Positions 8,457 through 17,656 of a stretch of DNA of 64,000 nucleotides are shown here, piece by piece. A program made the position numbers and the translations under genes. Position 1 is the first letter of the stretch. Each line of letters starts with the position of its first letter. This DNA comes from Paenibacillus oralis. GTDB lineage: Bacteria > Bacillota > Bacilli > Paenibacillales > Paenibacillaceae. The notes beneath the pieces are model-generated. The model saw only the letters and a program-made list of their open reading frames with translations, was not told the origin of the DNA and searched no databases. The stretch is from positions 4,298,304 to 4,362,303 of the forward strand of contig NZ_RRCN01000001.1 of assembly GCF_003863965.1 (NCBI RefSeq), read 5' to 3'.

Positions 8457-9245
8457 ATGGGTTATAAAAATAATAACGTCGGCTATCTTGACGGTGTATT
8501 GACATCGCGTGCAGTCATTAAAAAAAACAATTATGCCATTTTGCCGCATGATGGTTTAGTGAATAACGTTGTCCCGGGATTTGAGAATACGAAGATCAGC
8601 ATTTTGGGTTCTCCCAGAATCGGAGCCAGCTTCTCCGATTTTATCGCCGAATTTTTGGAAGGCGGAAAAAATGATTTGGGTTTTGGCGGCGCAGGGATTG
8701 AAACGTTTGTTTATGTAATATCCGGAAAGTTAAATGTAAGCGATAGTAATGAAACGCATGAATTAACAGAGGGAGGTTATGCTTTCTTCCCCGTAAACGA
8801 AAAGATGTATTTCGAAAATGGACAGACTGAAACAACGGAAGCTTTCTTGTATCAACGCAAATACGAGCCATTAGAAGGGCATAAAGCTTATAAAGTGGTA
8901 GGCAACCGCGCCGATCATACGCCTATTCATTATGAAGATATGGAAGATGTATTGCTTTGGAACTTATTGCCTACCGATGATTTAGGATTCGATATGAATA
9001 TGCATATTTTATCTTTTGCTCCTGCCGCCAGTCACGGTTATATAGAAACCCATTATCAAGAGCACGGCGCTTATTTATTGTCCGGTAAAGGGATGTATAA
9101 TCTGGACAACAATTGGTATCCGGTTGAGAAAGGCGACTATATCTTTATGGCTGCTTATACCCCGCAAGCCGCTTATTCAACGGACCGCAAGGAACCTTTA
9201 GCTTACGTATACTCCAAAGACGCGAATCGCAACCCGGGTGTATAA
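8457..9245 (+). CDS. allE: (S)-ureidoglycine aminohydrolase
   Basis: A 262-residue bicupin protein, the length of E. coli AllE (261). It releases ammonia from (S)-ureidoglycine to give (S)-ureidoglycolate, using a Mn-binding cupin. The N-terminal half shows GIETFVYVISGKL; the C-terminal cupin has HYQEHGAYLLSGKG with metal-binding His/Glu residues. ATG at 8457 is chosen because the mature family N-terminus starts there and GGAAGGG lies upstream at 8438-8444; the frame is open to 8412 without a binding site. First gene of the island, followed 24 bases later by allD, so probably co-transcribed. Confidence 0.9.
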   Translation: MGYKNNNVGYLDGVLTSRAVIKKNNYAILPHDGLVNNVVPGFENTKISILGSPRIGASFSDFIAEFLEGGKNDLGFGGAGIETFVYVISGKLNVSDSNETHELTEGGYAFFPVNEKMYFENGQTETTEAFLYQRKYEPLEGHKAYKVVGNRADHTPIHYEDMEDVLLWNLLPTDDLGFDMNMHILSFAPAASHGYIETHYQEHGAYLLSGKGMYNLDNNWYPVEKGDYIFMAAYTPQAAYSTDRKEPLAYVYSKDANRNPGV

Positions 9246-9269
9246 GTGTCGAGAAAGGAGCTATAAAGA

Positions 9270-10343
9270 GTGTCGAATGCTGAAGAAAAAGTAGTAAAAG
9301 TTAGCGGGGAACATTTGCACAAATTAATCAAAAACAAGCTTATCAAAGCGGGTTTGAAAGAAGAGCAAGCCGAGGAAACGGCTAATCATTTAGTATATGC
9401 CGACTTATGCGGCATCCATTCTCACGGAGCTGTACGCGTTGAATATTACGCAGAGCGTATTCACAAAGGCGGCATCAATATTCATCCCGAGCTTTTGTTT
9501 AAACAAACGGGTCCAAGCTCCGCGATCTTCCACGGTGAAAATGCTCAAGGTCATTATGCGGCCAACGAAGCATTGGCACCAGCCATTAAGATGGCAAAAG
9601 AAAGCGGCGTAGCGGTTGTCGGCGTGTCGAGAGTGGGTCATACGGGAACGCTGTCCTACTATGTGCGTAAAATTGCCGAAGCCAATTTAATCGGGATCTC
9701 GATGTGTCAATCCGATCCAATGGTTGTACCGTATGGCGGTGCGGAAACCTATTACGGAACCAATCCAATCGCATTTGGCGTGCCGAGTAACGGAGCGGAC
9801 CCGTTAATTTTTGATATGGCCACAACGGTACAAGCATGGGGCAAAATTCTGGATGCGCGTTCCAAAGGCAAATCGATTCCGGATACCTGGGCAGTGGATA
9901 AAAACGGCGCTCCGACAACAGATCCGAATAAAGTGAACGGATTGCTGCCTATTGCCGGACCGAAAGGCTACGGCCTAATGATGATGGTAGACATTTTATC
10001 CGGGGTATTGCTTGGATTGCCGTTTGGCAAAGAGGTTAGCTCGATGTATCGGAATTTGCATGAAGGGCGTAATCTTGGACAGCTTTATATCATTATTGAT
10101 CCCGAGCGTTTTGTCGGTCTTGACATGTTCAAACAATCTATTTCGCGTACGATGAAAGAATTGAATGAGATTAGACCCGCAACCGGCTTTGACTACGTTC
10201 AGTACCCGGGACAAGGCAGTCATGAACGTTACGCGAAAAACTTGCAAGAAGGGGTAGAGATTCCCGAATCGATTATTAGCTACCTTGAGTCAGACGACAT
10301 TCATTACAATCGTTATGAAGGACTCGGGGCTTTTGCAAATTAA
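9270..10343 (+). CDS. allD: Ureidoglycolate dehydrogenase (Ldh_2 / AllD family)
   Basis: A 357-residue member of the malate/L-lactate dehydrogenase (Ldh_2) family. In this context it would oxidise (S)-ureidoglycolate with NAD(P) to oxalurate, the substrate for oxamate carbamoyltransferase. The catalytic-site segment SRVGHTGTLSYY carries the family His. Starts with GTG after AAAGGAG. Follows allE by 24 bases and ends before a strong shared terminator. Ldh_2 enzymes acting on malate or other 2-hydroxyacids look alike, so the substrate is inferred from neighbours. Confidence 0.86.
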   Translation: MSNAEEKVVKVSGEHLHKLIKNKLIKAGLKEEQAEETANHLVYADLCGIHSHGAVRVEYYAERIHKGGINIHPELLFKQTGPSSAIFHGENAQGHYAANEALAPAIKMAKESGVAVVGVSRVGHTGTLSYYVRKIAEANLIGISMCQSDPMVVPYGGAETYYGTNPIAFGVPSNGADPLIFDMATTVQAWGKILDARSKGKSIPDTWAVDKNGAPTTDPNKVNGLLPIAGPKGYGLMMMVDILSGVLLGLPFGKEVSSMYRNLHEGRNLGQLYIIIDPERFVGLDMFKQSISRTMKELNEIRPATGFDYVQYPGQGSHERYAKNLQEGVEIPESIISYLESDDIHYNRYEGLGAFAN

Positions 10344-10353
10344 TAAAATAGAT

Positions 10354-10412
10354 AAAAGCATTGAAGCTTGAATCGTGAAGGCTTGTTGATGATTCAAGCT
10401 TCAATGCTTTTT
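10354..10412. terminator. Bidirectional terminator between allD and pucR
   Basis: A perfect 18-bp stem (AGCATTGAAGCTTGAATC at 10357-10374 with its complement at 10391-10408), A-rich on the left and CTTTTTGTTT on the right. It can serve both convergent genes. Confidence 0.9.
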
Positions 10413-10414
10413 GT

Positions 10415-12046
10415 TTAAAGATTTTCTTCACTGAGTGCAAGCGCGAGGCGTAAATTCAGTGAATGACTGGGCGAATTGACAGCGTGACCGAGTATTTCTT
10501 CGCAGCGAAGAATACGGTATTTGACCGTATTGCGATGCACGAATAAAGTGGAGGCTGCACTGGCAATTTCGCATTGTGCGCCTAAGTATACCGATAACGT
10601 TTTGCGTAGTTCGATTAGGGTAGGGTCTTTCGGATAAGCAAAATCCTTCAATATATTCTCGCAGAAAAATCGAACATCATTTTTTTCAAGGTGATGGAAC
10701 AACTGAACCATCCCTTTATCTTTATAATGGATAATCGGCTGAGTTTGCAGCTTGCTTTTACGTTCGTCGAACACCAGCTTTGCTTCAATATAGGATTGGT
10801 TAATGCGTTTCCAATCTGTATACGGGTTTCCGATACTAAAAATCAACTCTATATTCAGACTGTCATTGAGCTGGGTACGGATAGCCAATAATTTTTCGTC
10901 CAGATCCGGGGCTTCGCGTTGGATTAAAATGATAGTCTCTTTTGTAACACTAAAGAACAGCACCAAGCCGTTGGTGAAGTAATCCGGAATATGTTTTTGT
11001 AACCATTGCGAGGCTAATATTAATCGTTCTTCCTGATTGAGACTAGGCGCTGTATCTTCTAAAGCCGCTTGGCTAAAAACGTGAACAACTTGATAATAAT
11101 CGGACAATAAGTAACCGTATTTCATGTTTAATTCAAAGGAACGTACGGACGGATCCGAACTGGAGTGGTAATCAATCAATTCTTTGAAATATTCGGTTGC
11201 AATCGACTGTTGAGATTCCGATACTTTTTCGTTTTTGAATAAAACAAACGATAATACCATAGCCGCCTGGTCAATCGCAAAACTGGAGATCGGATAAGGA
11301 ATTTGTTCGGGATTAACCACAACCAAATAATGCGGAAAGTGAGAATGGACTTGAATCGGAACAAGCGAGATCTGAATTTCATGCCCTTTTGGACTATTGA
11401 TAATAAATGAATCGTCCTCTTTATTTGTTTCGTGAATTTTCTGTACGATCTGATTCACATAATGCTGTACAGGATTGCTGGAATGATTGAAATGTTTGGA
11501 ATAATCCATAATTTCTTTGAATGGATTCAATAAAATAATCGGCGTTTTAACGATCTGGCTTAATTTGTTGATAATAATTTGATTAGTCGCATTTTGTAGC
11601 AGTAAGTTAAAAAATTTTTTTTGAATATCCAGGGCAAAAGAGATTTCTTCATAACGCGTTCCCCATATTTGATTTAACAATTGATGCAATAGCGAGCCTA
11701 ACGAATAGTTATTGGGAATATCAATCAATGGGAAATTAACTTTCTCTGCATATTCAATAATTTGAGGCTCGATCTCACCCAAGAACCGTCCAGTCTTAAT
11801 CCCTAAGCCCACTGCTTTGGCGCGAATCAAAGAATCGATTAAAGAAATTAATCCTTGTTGGTCGTCCGCGTAGCTCATCGCCGTTGTTAGAAGCAAGACA
11901 CCATTCGGAATATAGTATTCAATATCGGGTGTTTCAGAAATTTCTACACTTTGAACGGTTTGGTCGGTGTCGGTCTGATGCGCATTCGTTAATAACTTTA
12001 GGTCTGAATAGCGGGGTAAATTTAAAATATCAGCAATCGTAGTCAT
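10415..12046 (-). CDS. pucR: PucR-family transcriptional regulator
   Basis: A 543-residue regulator with the N-terminal PucR sensing domain (from TTIADILNLP, with the PNGVLLLTTAM segment), a central GGDEF-like linker region and a C-terminal HTH of the PucR/CdaR type (ASAASTLFVHRNTVKYR). In Bacillus subtilis PucR activates the purine-ureide genes in response to ureides. Here it is divergent from allC and convergent with allD, so it is well placed to control the whole island. A good ATG start has an RBS at about 12055-12060 (GAAAGGA on the minus strand). Very likely the local activator. Confidence 0.9.
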   Translation of the reverse strand: MTTIADILNLPRYSDLKLLTNAHQTDTDQTVQSVEISETPDIEYYIPNGVLLLTTAMSYADDQQGLISLIDSLIRAKAVGLGIKTGRFLGEIEPQIIEYAEKVNFPLIDIPNNYSLGSLLHQLLNQIWGTRYEEISFALDIQKKFFNLLLQNATNQIIINKLSQIVKTPIILLNPFKEIMDYSKHFNHSSNPVQHYVNQIVQKIHETNKEDDSFIINSPKGHEIQISLVPIQVHSHFPHYLVVVNPEQIPYPISSFAIDQAAMVLSFVLFKNEKVSESQQSIATEYFKELIDYHSSSDPSVRSFELNMKYGYLLSDYYQVVHVFSQAALEDTAPSLNQEERLILASQWLQKHIPDYFTNGLVLFFSVTKETIILIQREAPDLDEKLLAIRTQLNDSLNIELIFSIGNPYTDWKRINQSYIEAKLVFDERKSKLQTQPIIHYKDKGMVQLFHHLEKNDVRFFCENILKDFAYPKDPTLIELRKTLSVYLGAQCEIASAASTLFVHRNTVKYRILRCEEILGHAVNSPSHSLNLRLALALSEENL

Positions 12047-12201
12047 GTTCGTATCCTTTCTTTAACTATGAAATAAAGATCGAACTAAAAGAATCGTCAG
12101 TCATCTGGAAATACAATTTAGTATACAGATATTTTAACATTAATCATAGCTGTGCAGAGTCAACAAAAATAAATAACCTTTTGTGTAAATGAACAGTGAT
12201 A

Positions 12202-12224
12202 TTGAAAGCGGGTGTAATTATACT
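12202..12224 (+). promoter_or_regulatory. Weak cre-like box and -10 before allC
   Basis: TTGAAAGCGGGTGTA (12202-12216) matches the cre consensus except at two positions and is followed by TATACT (12219-12224). A similar TTGAAAGCGG...TATACT arrangement precedes allFG at 18682. Confidence 0.4.
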
Positions 12225-12281
12225 ATTTTTAGAAATCGGTTCAAATTATGTTTAGAAAAGGTCAAATAGGAGGGAATCTTG

Positions 12282-13508
12282 GTGATAAAGTTAGAACCAC
12301 AAACTGTAGATGATTTGATGGATTGGATATCCGGGATATCAGATAAAACAGGTCCTGGAACAACACGTTTGCTTTATAGCAAATCGTGGCTTGAAGCACA
12401 AAATGCATTGAAAGAAAAATTCGAAGAACTTGGTATGACCGTTGAATTTGATGAAGTGGGTAACTTATTTGCGACATTAAAAGGAACTGACAGCCCAGAA
12501 GAGATCATTGCGACAGGATCTCATATTGATACAGTAGATAAGGGTGGACGTTTAGACGGACAACTTGGGATAATAGCAGGTTATATAGCCATTAAGGAAT
12601 TATTGGAAAAAAAAGGAAAGCCTAAAAAAACGCTGCAGATCATCTCGATGGCTGAAGAAGAAGGATCACGTTTCCCGTATGCGTTTTGGGGTTCTAAAAA
12701 TATCTTTGGCATTGCGGACCGTAATGATGTAGAGCACATCAAGGATGCTCAAGGCGTAAGCTTCGTCGATGCAATGCATGAGGCCGGGTTTGGTTTCTTG
12801 GAAGGAAAACCAAGATTCAATAAGATTTCTGCATTTATTGAATTACATATCGAGCAAGGTAATTTCCTCGAGAATACGCATAATCAAGTTGGTGTCGTGA
12901 ATGCCATCGTGGGTCAGAAACGCTATGATATCACGCTTAAGGGACAAGCCAACCATGCTGGTACAACATTGATGGAGTACCGAAAAGATACGGTTGAATG
13001 TATGGCACGAATCATTACGCAAAGTATCGATAAAGCGAAAAAAGAAGGCAATCCACTCGTTCTTACGTTCGGTAAAGTTGAGCCTAAGCCTAATACAGTG
13101 AATGTCGTTCCTGGTGAGACGCTCTTCTCAATGGATTGTCGTCATACAGAAGAAGCAGTATTAGATCGATTTACGCAGGAAATTGAAAGTGACATGAAGG
13201 ACATTGCGCAGCAAATGGGTATCGACATTCATATCGATAATTGGATGAATGAGCAACCAGTTCCTATGGACCCTGAGATTATCCGAATTATTGAATCTGT
13301 ATGTAAAGAAAACAAATTGAATTATAAAGTGATGCATTCAGGGGCTGGACATGATTCTCAGATTTTTGCAGCTTATGTCCCAACAGCTATGATCTTTGTA
13401 CCTTCTATTGATGGGATTAGCCATAATCCTAGAGAACATACTGAAGCGGTAGATATCGTACCTGGTATTCAGGTTTTGGCGAGTGCCATTGAGCAATTGG
13501 CCTATTGA
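12282..13508 (+). CDS. allC: Allantoate amidohydrolase
   Basis: A 408-residue M20-type zinc hydrolase of the hydantoinase/carbamoylase family. It hydrolyses allantoate to (S)-ureidoglycine, CO2 and ammonia. Metal ligands are visible: GSHIDTVDKGGRLDG (His, Asp), EEEGSRFP (Glu) and ELHIEQG (His), plus HAGTT in the lid domain and SGAGHDSQ near the C-terminus. The GTG at 12282 is 7 bases after TAGGAGGG (12267-12274); a TTG one codon earlier is too close. Starts the central catabolic unit allC-pucI-allB, divergent from pucR. Confidence 0.9.
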   Translation: MIKLEPQTVDDLMDWISGISDKTGPGTTRLLYSKSWLEAQNALKEKFEELGMTVEFDEVGNLFATLKGTDSPEEIIATGSHIDTVDKGGRLDGQLGIIAGYIAIKELLEKKGKPKKTLQIISMAEEEGSRFPYAFWGSKNIFGIADRNDVEHIKDAQGVSFVDAMHEAGFGFLEGKPRFNKISAFIELHIEQGNFLENTHNQVGVVNAIVGQKRYDITLKGQANHAGTTLMEYRKDTVECMARIITQSIDKAKKEGNPLVLTFGKVEPKPNTVNVVPGETLFSMDCRHTEEAVLDRFTQEIESDMKDIAQQMGIDIHIDNWMNEQPVPMDPEIIRIIESVCKENKLNYKVMHSGAGHDSQIFAAYVPTAMIFVPSIDGISHNPREHTEAVDIVPGIQVLASAIEQLAY

Positions 13509-13604
13509 TTTATCATAGAAAAATCGATGAAGACGAAAGTTAAGTCTAATCAAAGTAACCAATTTCTTTGATAGATTTAGTTATTGTAGACAATGTTTTA
13601 ATAA

Positions 13605-13619
13605 ATATAAGCGCTTACA
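13605..13619 (+). promoter_or_regulatory. cre-like site upstream of the allantoin permease gene
   Basis: ATATAAGCGCTTACA matches the 15-bp cre consensus at all fixed positions but one (A for G at position 3). It lies about 85 bp before the permease start and fits CcpA control. Confidence 0.5.
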
Positions 13620-13702
13620 ATTAATTTGTAATCATCGTTGGAAGTTATCGGTGCCATAGGAAATAGGTTATTGAATTGGCGAATGTTGAAGGGGGGAAAC
13701 TG

Positions 13703-15184
13703 TTGGAGAATCTAGATTATCAGGTTACAAATGATGAGGTTGAAGTATACCGGCAGAGGGGCTATCAAAGTGAGGATACTTTGCCCAAGACTCAAAATAA
13801 GCGGAATATGAGTGCTTTGAATTATTTTACATTGTGGATGGGTTCGATTCACAACATTCCTAACTATGCTGCGGTTGCAGGTTATTTATTATTAGGACTG
13901 TCACCATTAAATGTAATCATTGCAATAACTCTCAGTGGATTGGCTGTTGCATTATTCATGGTTATTAATGGACGGGCAGGTGCAAAATACGGTATTCCTT
14001 TTGCCATGCATTTGCGTTCCACTTATGGCAGCGTAGGGGCAAAATTACCAGGATTTCTAAGAGGGTGTGTAGCTGCGATCGCATGGTTTGGTGTTCAAAC
14101 ATATACCGGGGCGGCAGCTTTAACAATTCTACTTGGAAAAGTGTGGCCAACCTATTTAGAGATTGGCGGCGGAGCGGATATCTTGGGTATATCTGTGCCG
14201 GAATTAATTAGTTTCGTCATTTTTTGGATTGCGAATATGGCTATTGGTCTTGGAGGAGGTGGAATCCTTAATAAGTTTACAGCAGTACTTAGTCCAATTA
14301 TTTATATTGTATTCGGCGGGATGACGATCTGGGCAATCCATGTTGGAGGAGGAATTGGCAATATTCTTTCATACGAGGGAGTTCAAACAACTGCCGTAAA
14401 TCCCGTCTTTGGATACCTTGTCATCATTGCTTCAGTATTAGCAGTATGGGCGGCACCAGGAGTGAGTGTAGCTGATTTTACCCAAAATGCTAAGTCACAA
14501 AAAGACCAAACCGTTGGCCAGATAGGTAGTTTATTTATAGGATATTTAGTTTTTGCAGTCATGTCAGTAATTATCATTATTGGCGGCACGATTCATTATG
14601 GTGCACCAACTTCAGGCAATGGAGTATTGGATTTTATTAATCAATGGGATAGTGTGCCTGCAATATTATTGACCACATTAGTGTTTTTGATGACAACGAT
14701 TTCAACCAATGCAACAGGCAATATTATTCCTGCTGGTTATCAACTAACAGCACTGTTTCCTAAATCGATCGACTATCGTAAGGGCGTTATCATCGCTGGA
14801 ATCATTAGTTTCTTAATTATGCCATGGCGTTTTATGGCTGATGGCGGTGCGATTATTGCTTTTCTCAATGCGGTTGGTGCATTACTAGGACCTGTTGCCG
14901 GTGTATTGATTGCTCATTATTATTTTGTGAAAAACCAGGTCATTGATTTAGATCAACTATATTATGATGCTAAAGACGGTTCAGCGAAAAGGATATATAA
15001 CGGAGTCAATCGTAAGGCGTATATAGCAACCCTAGTAGGTTTGATTTTATCACTTATTGGGCAGTTTATTCCGGTATTATCAGTGCTTTCTGATATTGCT
15101 TGGATAGCAGGGTTTGCGTCTGCATTTACTATTTATTTTGTTTTAACAAAGTTGTCATCTAGCGAATTAAGGTATTGGAAATAA
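13703..15184 (+). CDS. pucI: Allantoin permease, NCS1 family
   Basis: A 493-residue nucleobase:cation symporter with about 12 membrane segments. The N-terminus has the NCS1 signature WMGSIHNIPNYAAVAG and the RAGAKYGIPF segment; the family uses Na+ or H+ to import hydantoins and nucleobases. The TTG at 13703 is preferred because GAAGGGGGG lies 7-15 bases before it; a TTG at 13676 would add nine residues but has no binding site. Placed between allC and allB, so allantoin is the likely cargo. Confidence 0.87.
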   Translation: MENLDYQVTNDEVEVYRQRGYQSEDTLPKTQNKRNMSALNYFTLWMGSIHNIPNYAAVAGYLLLGLSPLNVIIAITLSGLAVALFMVINGRAGAKYGIPFAMHLRSTYGSVGAKLPGFLRGCVAAIAWFGVQTYTGAAALTILLGKVWPTYLEIGGGADILGISVPELISFVIFWIANMAIGLGGGGILNKFTAVLSPIIYIVFGGMTIWAIHVGGGIGNILSYEGVQTTAVNPVFGYLVIIASVLAVWAAPGVSVADFTQNAKSQKDQTVGQIGSLFIGYLVFAVMSVIIIIGGTIHYGAPTSGNGVLDFINQWDSVPAILLTTLVFLMTTISTNATGNIIPAGYQLTALFPKSIDYRKGVIIAGIISFLIMPWRFMADGGAIIAFLNAVGALLGPVAGVLIAHYYFVKNQVIDLDQLYYDAKDGSAKRIYNGVNRKAYIATLVGLILSLIGQFIPVLSVLSDIAWIAGFASAFTIYFVLTKLSSSELRYWK

Positions 15185-15205
15185 TAAAAAATAGGAGGAA
15201 GCCAA

Positions 15206-16588
15206 ATGAGTTATGATCTAGTTATTAAGAATGGTTTAGTGATACTAGACAGTGGAGAAATCCAAACAGATATTGGTGTAAATAATGGAGTGATCGTTAC
15301 GATTGGATCTAACCTTGAAGGAACAAAGATAATAGATGCAGAAGGGTTAATTGTTAGTCCTGGTATGATCGATGCTCATGTTCACATCACTGAACCGGGT
15401 GGCGGGTATCGCGGTGAATGGGAAGGTTATTCTACCGGGACTGCTTCTGCAGCAAAGGGTGGTGTAACGTCATTCTTAGAGATGCCGCTCAATCAAATTC
15501 CTGCTACAACAAATGGCGAGACATTGAATATTAAATATGCGGCAGGTGAAGGGAAACTGAAATCCGATGTATATTCTTATGGCGGACTAGTTCCTTACAC
15601 AGTCAATGAAGGTGGTATCCAAGAATTAGATGAAGGCGGCGTTATAGCTTATAAGTGTTTTATGGCGACATGCGGAGATCGTTCTATTGATGGTGACTTC
15701 ATGAATGTTGATGACTACTCTCTATATGAAGGTATGAAACAAGTTGCTAAGACAGGAAAAATATTGTCTATTCATGCTGAAAATGCCCGGATTACTGATC
15801 GACTTGGAGAAATTGCTTACAAAAACAATGAAACAACACTAAAAGCCTATGTAGCAACACGGCCCGTATTTACAGAAGTTGAACCTATTCAACGTGCAAT
15901 CTTATTCGCAAAAGAAACAGGTTGCCGCATTCATATCTGCCACGTTGCTTGTCCAGAGGGTGTTGAAGCTGTTGCGAAGGCGCGCCAAGAAGGTGTTGAT
16001 GTAACTTGTGAGACATGTACGCATTACCTATATTTTGAAACAGAAGAATTGGATGCGATTGGTCCAGTTGTAAAATGTTCACCACCCATCAGAGATAAGA
16101 AAAATCAGGACGGTTTGTGGAAACAATTATTAGCTGGCAATATTGCCTTTGTTACATCAGACCATTCACCATGTACACCAGACTTGAAAGACAAAGAAAA
16201 CGCCTTTGAAGCATGGGGCGGTATATCCGGATTGCAAAATAATGTGGATGTTCTATTCGATGAAGGCGTCCAAAAACGCGGCATGTCATTAAAACAATTT
16301 GCTGAAGTCATTGCAACAAACGTTGCTGATCGATTCGGGATCGATAACAAAGGACGTATTAGTGTAGGTAAAGATGCAGATTTTGTATTGATCAAACCAG
16401 ATGCACCTTACACATTACAAGCAGAAGACTTGGAATACCGCAACAAGATCAGCCCATACATCGGTCGTGAGATTGGTGCACAAGTTGCGACAACGATTTT
16501 ACGGGGTGAGGTCATTTATTCTCAAGCAGAAGGTGTGACAAAGGATTTTCCCGGAGAATTTGTAAAAATACAGTCAAAAAATGTATGA
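15206..16588 (+). CDS. allB: Allantoinase
   Basis: A 460-residue cyclic amidohydrolase that opens the hydantoin ring of allantoin to allantoate. It has the metal motif DAHVHITEPG near residue 60, the VIAYKCFM segment with the Lys that is carbamylated in the family, SIHAENA and HICHVACPEG His sites, and the TSDHSPC Asp motif near residue 315. AGGAGG precedes the ATG by about 7 bases. It follows pucI by 21 bases, so the two are an operon. First enzyme of the pathway; no uricase or xanthine dehydrogenase genes are in the window. Confidence 0.92.
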   Translation: MSYDLVIKNGLVILDSGEIQTDIGVNNGVIVTIGSNLEGTKIIDAEGLIVSPGMIDAHVHITEPGGGYRGEWEGYSTGTASAAKGGVTSFLEMPLNQIPATTNGETLNIKYAAGEGKLKSDVYSYGGLVPYTVNEGGIQELDEGGVIAYKCFMATCGDRSIDGDFMNVDDYSLYEGMKQVAKTGKILSIHAENARITDRLGEIAYKNNETTLKAYVATRPVFTEVEPIQRAILFAKETGCRIHICHVACPEGVEAVAKARQEGVDVTCETCTHYLYFETEELDAIGPVVKCSPPIRDKKNQDGLWKQLLAGNIAFVTSDHSPCTPDLKDKENAFEAWGGISGLQNNVDVLFDEGVQKRGMSLKQFAEVIATNVADRFGIDNKGRISVGKDADFVLIKPDAPYTLQAEDLEYRNKISPYIGREIGAQVATTILRGEVIYSQAEGVTKDFPGEFVKIQSKNV

Positions 16589-16615
16589 AACCTAATATCG
16601 TTTAGTAATGGTTCG

Positions 16616-16657
16616 TGACCCCGGAAAGATAGATGAAAATCTAGCTTTCCGGGGTCA
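16616..16657. terminator. Hairpin between allB and the AEC transporter gene
   Basis: TGACCCCGGAAAGATAGA pairs with TCTAGCTTTCCGGGGTCA (one bulge). The following sequence is AACTTGTATT, so the T-tract is weak. It separates two convergent genes. Confidence 0.6.
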
Positions 16658-16720
16658 ACTTGTATTGAACCTAAATTTCGAATCTACCACACCGATCAGC
16701 TTATGGAAGAGGAGTATGAG

Positions 16721-17656
16721 TTAGAATAATAATGTAATTATAGGAATAGAGATCATTGACATCAATGATGATAAGAATACGATCTGACTCGCAAATTTAG
16801 CATCATTACCGTAATTATTACTGAACATAGCCACATAGGAGGCAGTAGGCATTGAAATCATCATAACCGGAATAACTAGAGCTATACCCGTTAGACCAAA
16901 GAGTTTAAGCACCATTGTTATAATAAATGGAACAATGAGTAGTTTGAATGCAACAGCTATATATAAGTATTTATTCTTGAATGCCTCATTGATATTACTG
17001 CGTGACAACATCAGTCCGATCACTATCATTGCAAGGGGGGATGTCGCAGGACTCATTATATCGATCACACTGTTAAGTGGTTCGGGTACTGACCACTGGA
17101 AAATAAAGAAGATCAAACCAATGATAATTGAGAGGATTCCTGGACTGAAGAGAACTTTCTTCCAATTGAATCCCGTAGTCTCTGATCCATTGCGGGAGAT
17201 TAAATAAACGCCCAATGACCATGATACGATCTCAAATATAAAGCCAGCTCCAACAACGGCATAGAATAGAGCATCAGGTCCTAGTAGACTTAGGATGATG
17301 GGATATCCCATGAATGATGTATTGGATAGTAATAATGCTGTTTGGAAGATATCTTTCTGCCCTTTAGATAAGGAGAGTCGTCGTGAGACTAAAAAGCCAG
17401 TAATAAACATAACAACATAGCAGAATATCACAACTCCCAATATGACAAACGATGTGTTCAGTCGCTCTTGATTCATCTCAAGTTGCATGGCAGAAAAAAT
17501 TGTAGCCGGCATCGTTATATAAAGAACTAACTGCGTTATATCTTTTTGCCCTTTTTCGGAGATTAAATTTGCGCGACCTGCAATAAATCCAATAACAATT
17601 AGTAGAAATAAAACGGATACTTTCTGTAAAGTTAGAAAAAAATCTATCTGCATCAA
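16721..17656 (-). CDS. AEC-family (auxin efflux carrier-like) transporter
   Basis: A 311-residue membrane protein with about ten segments in two halves, typical of the AEC/BASS-fold carriers that move malate, malonate and other carboxylates. Recognisable parts are the N-terminal LIVIGFIAGRANLI segment and the SNTSFMGYPI stretch mid-protein. It overlaps the upstream hydrolase gene by 4 bases, so the two are co-expressed. Inside the island it could export oxamate or oxalurate, the anionic end products, or import a related acid. This substrate is an inference from position only. Confidence 0.82.
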   Translation of the reverse strand: MMQIDFFLTLQKVSVLFLLIVIGFIAGRANLISEKGQKDITQLVLYITMPATIFSAMQLEMNQERLNTSFVILGVVIFCYVVMFITGFLVSRRLSLSKGQKDIFQTALLLSNTSFMGYPIILSLLGPDALFYAVVGAGFIFEIVSWSLGVYLISRNGSETTGFNWKKVLFSPGILSIIIGLIFFIFQWSVPEPLNSVIDIMSPATSPLAMIVIGLMLSRSNINEAFKNKYLYIAVAFKLLIVPFIITMVLKLFGLTGIALVIPVMMISMPTASYVAMFSNNYGNDAKFASQIVFLSSLMSMISIPIITLLF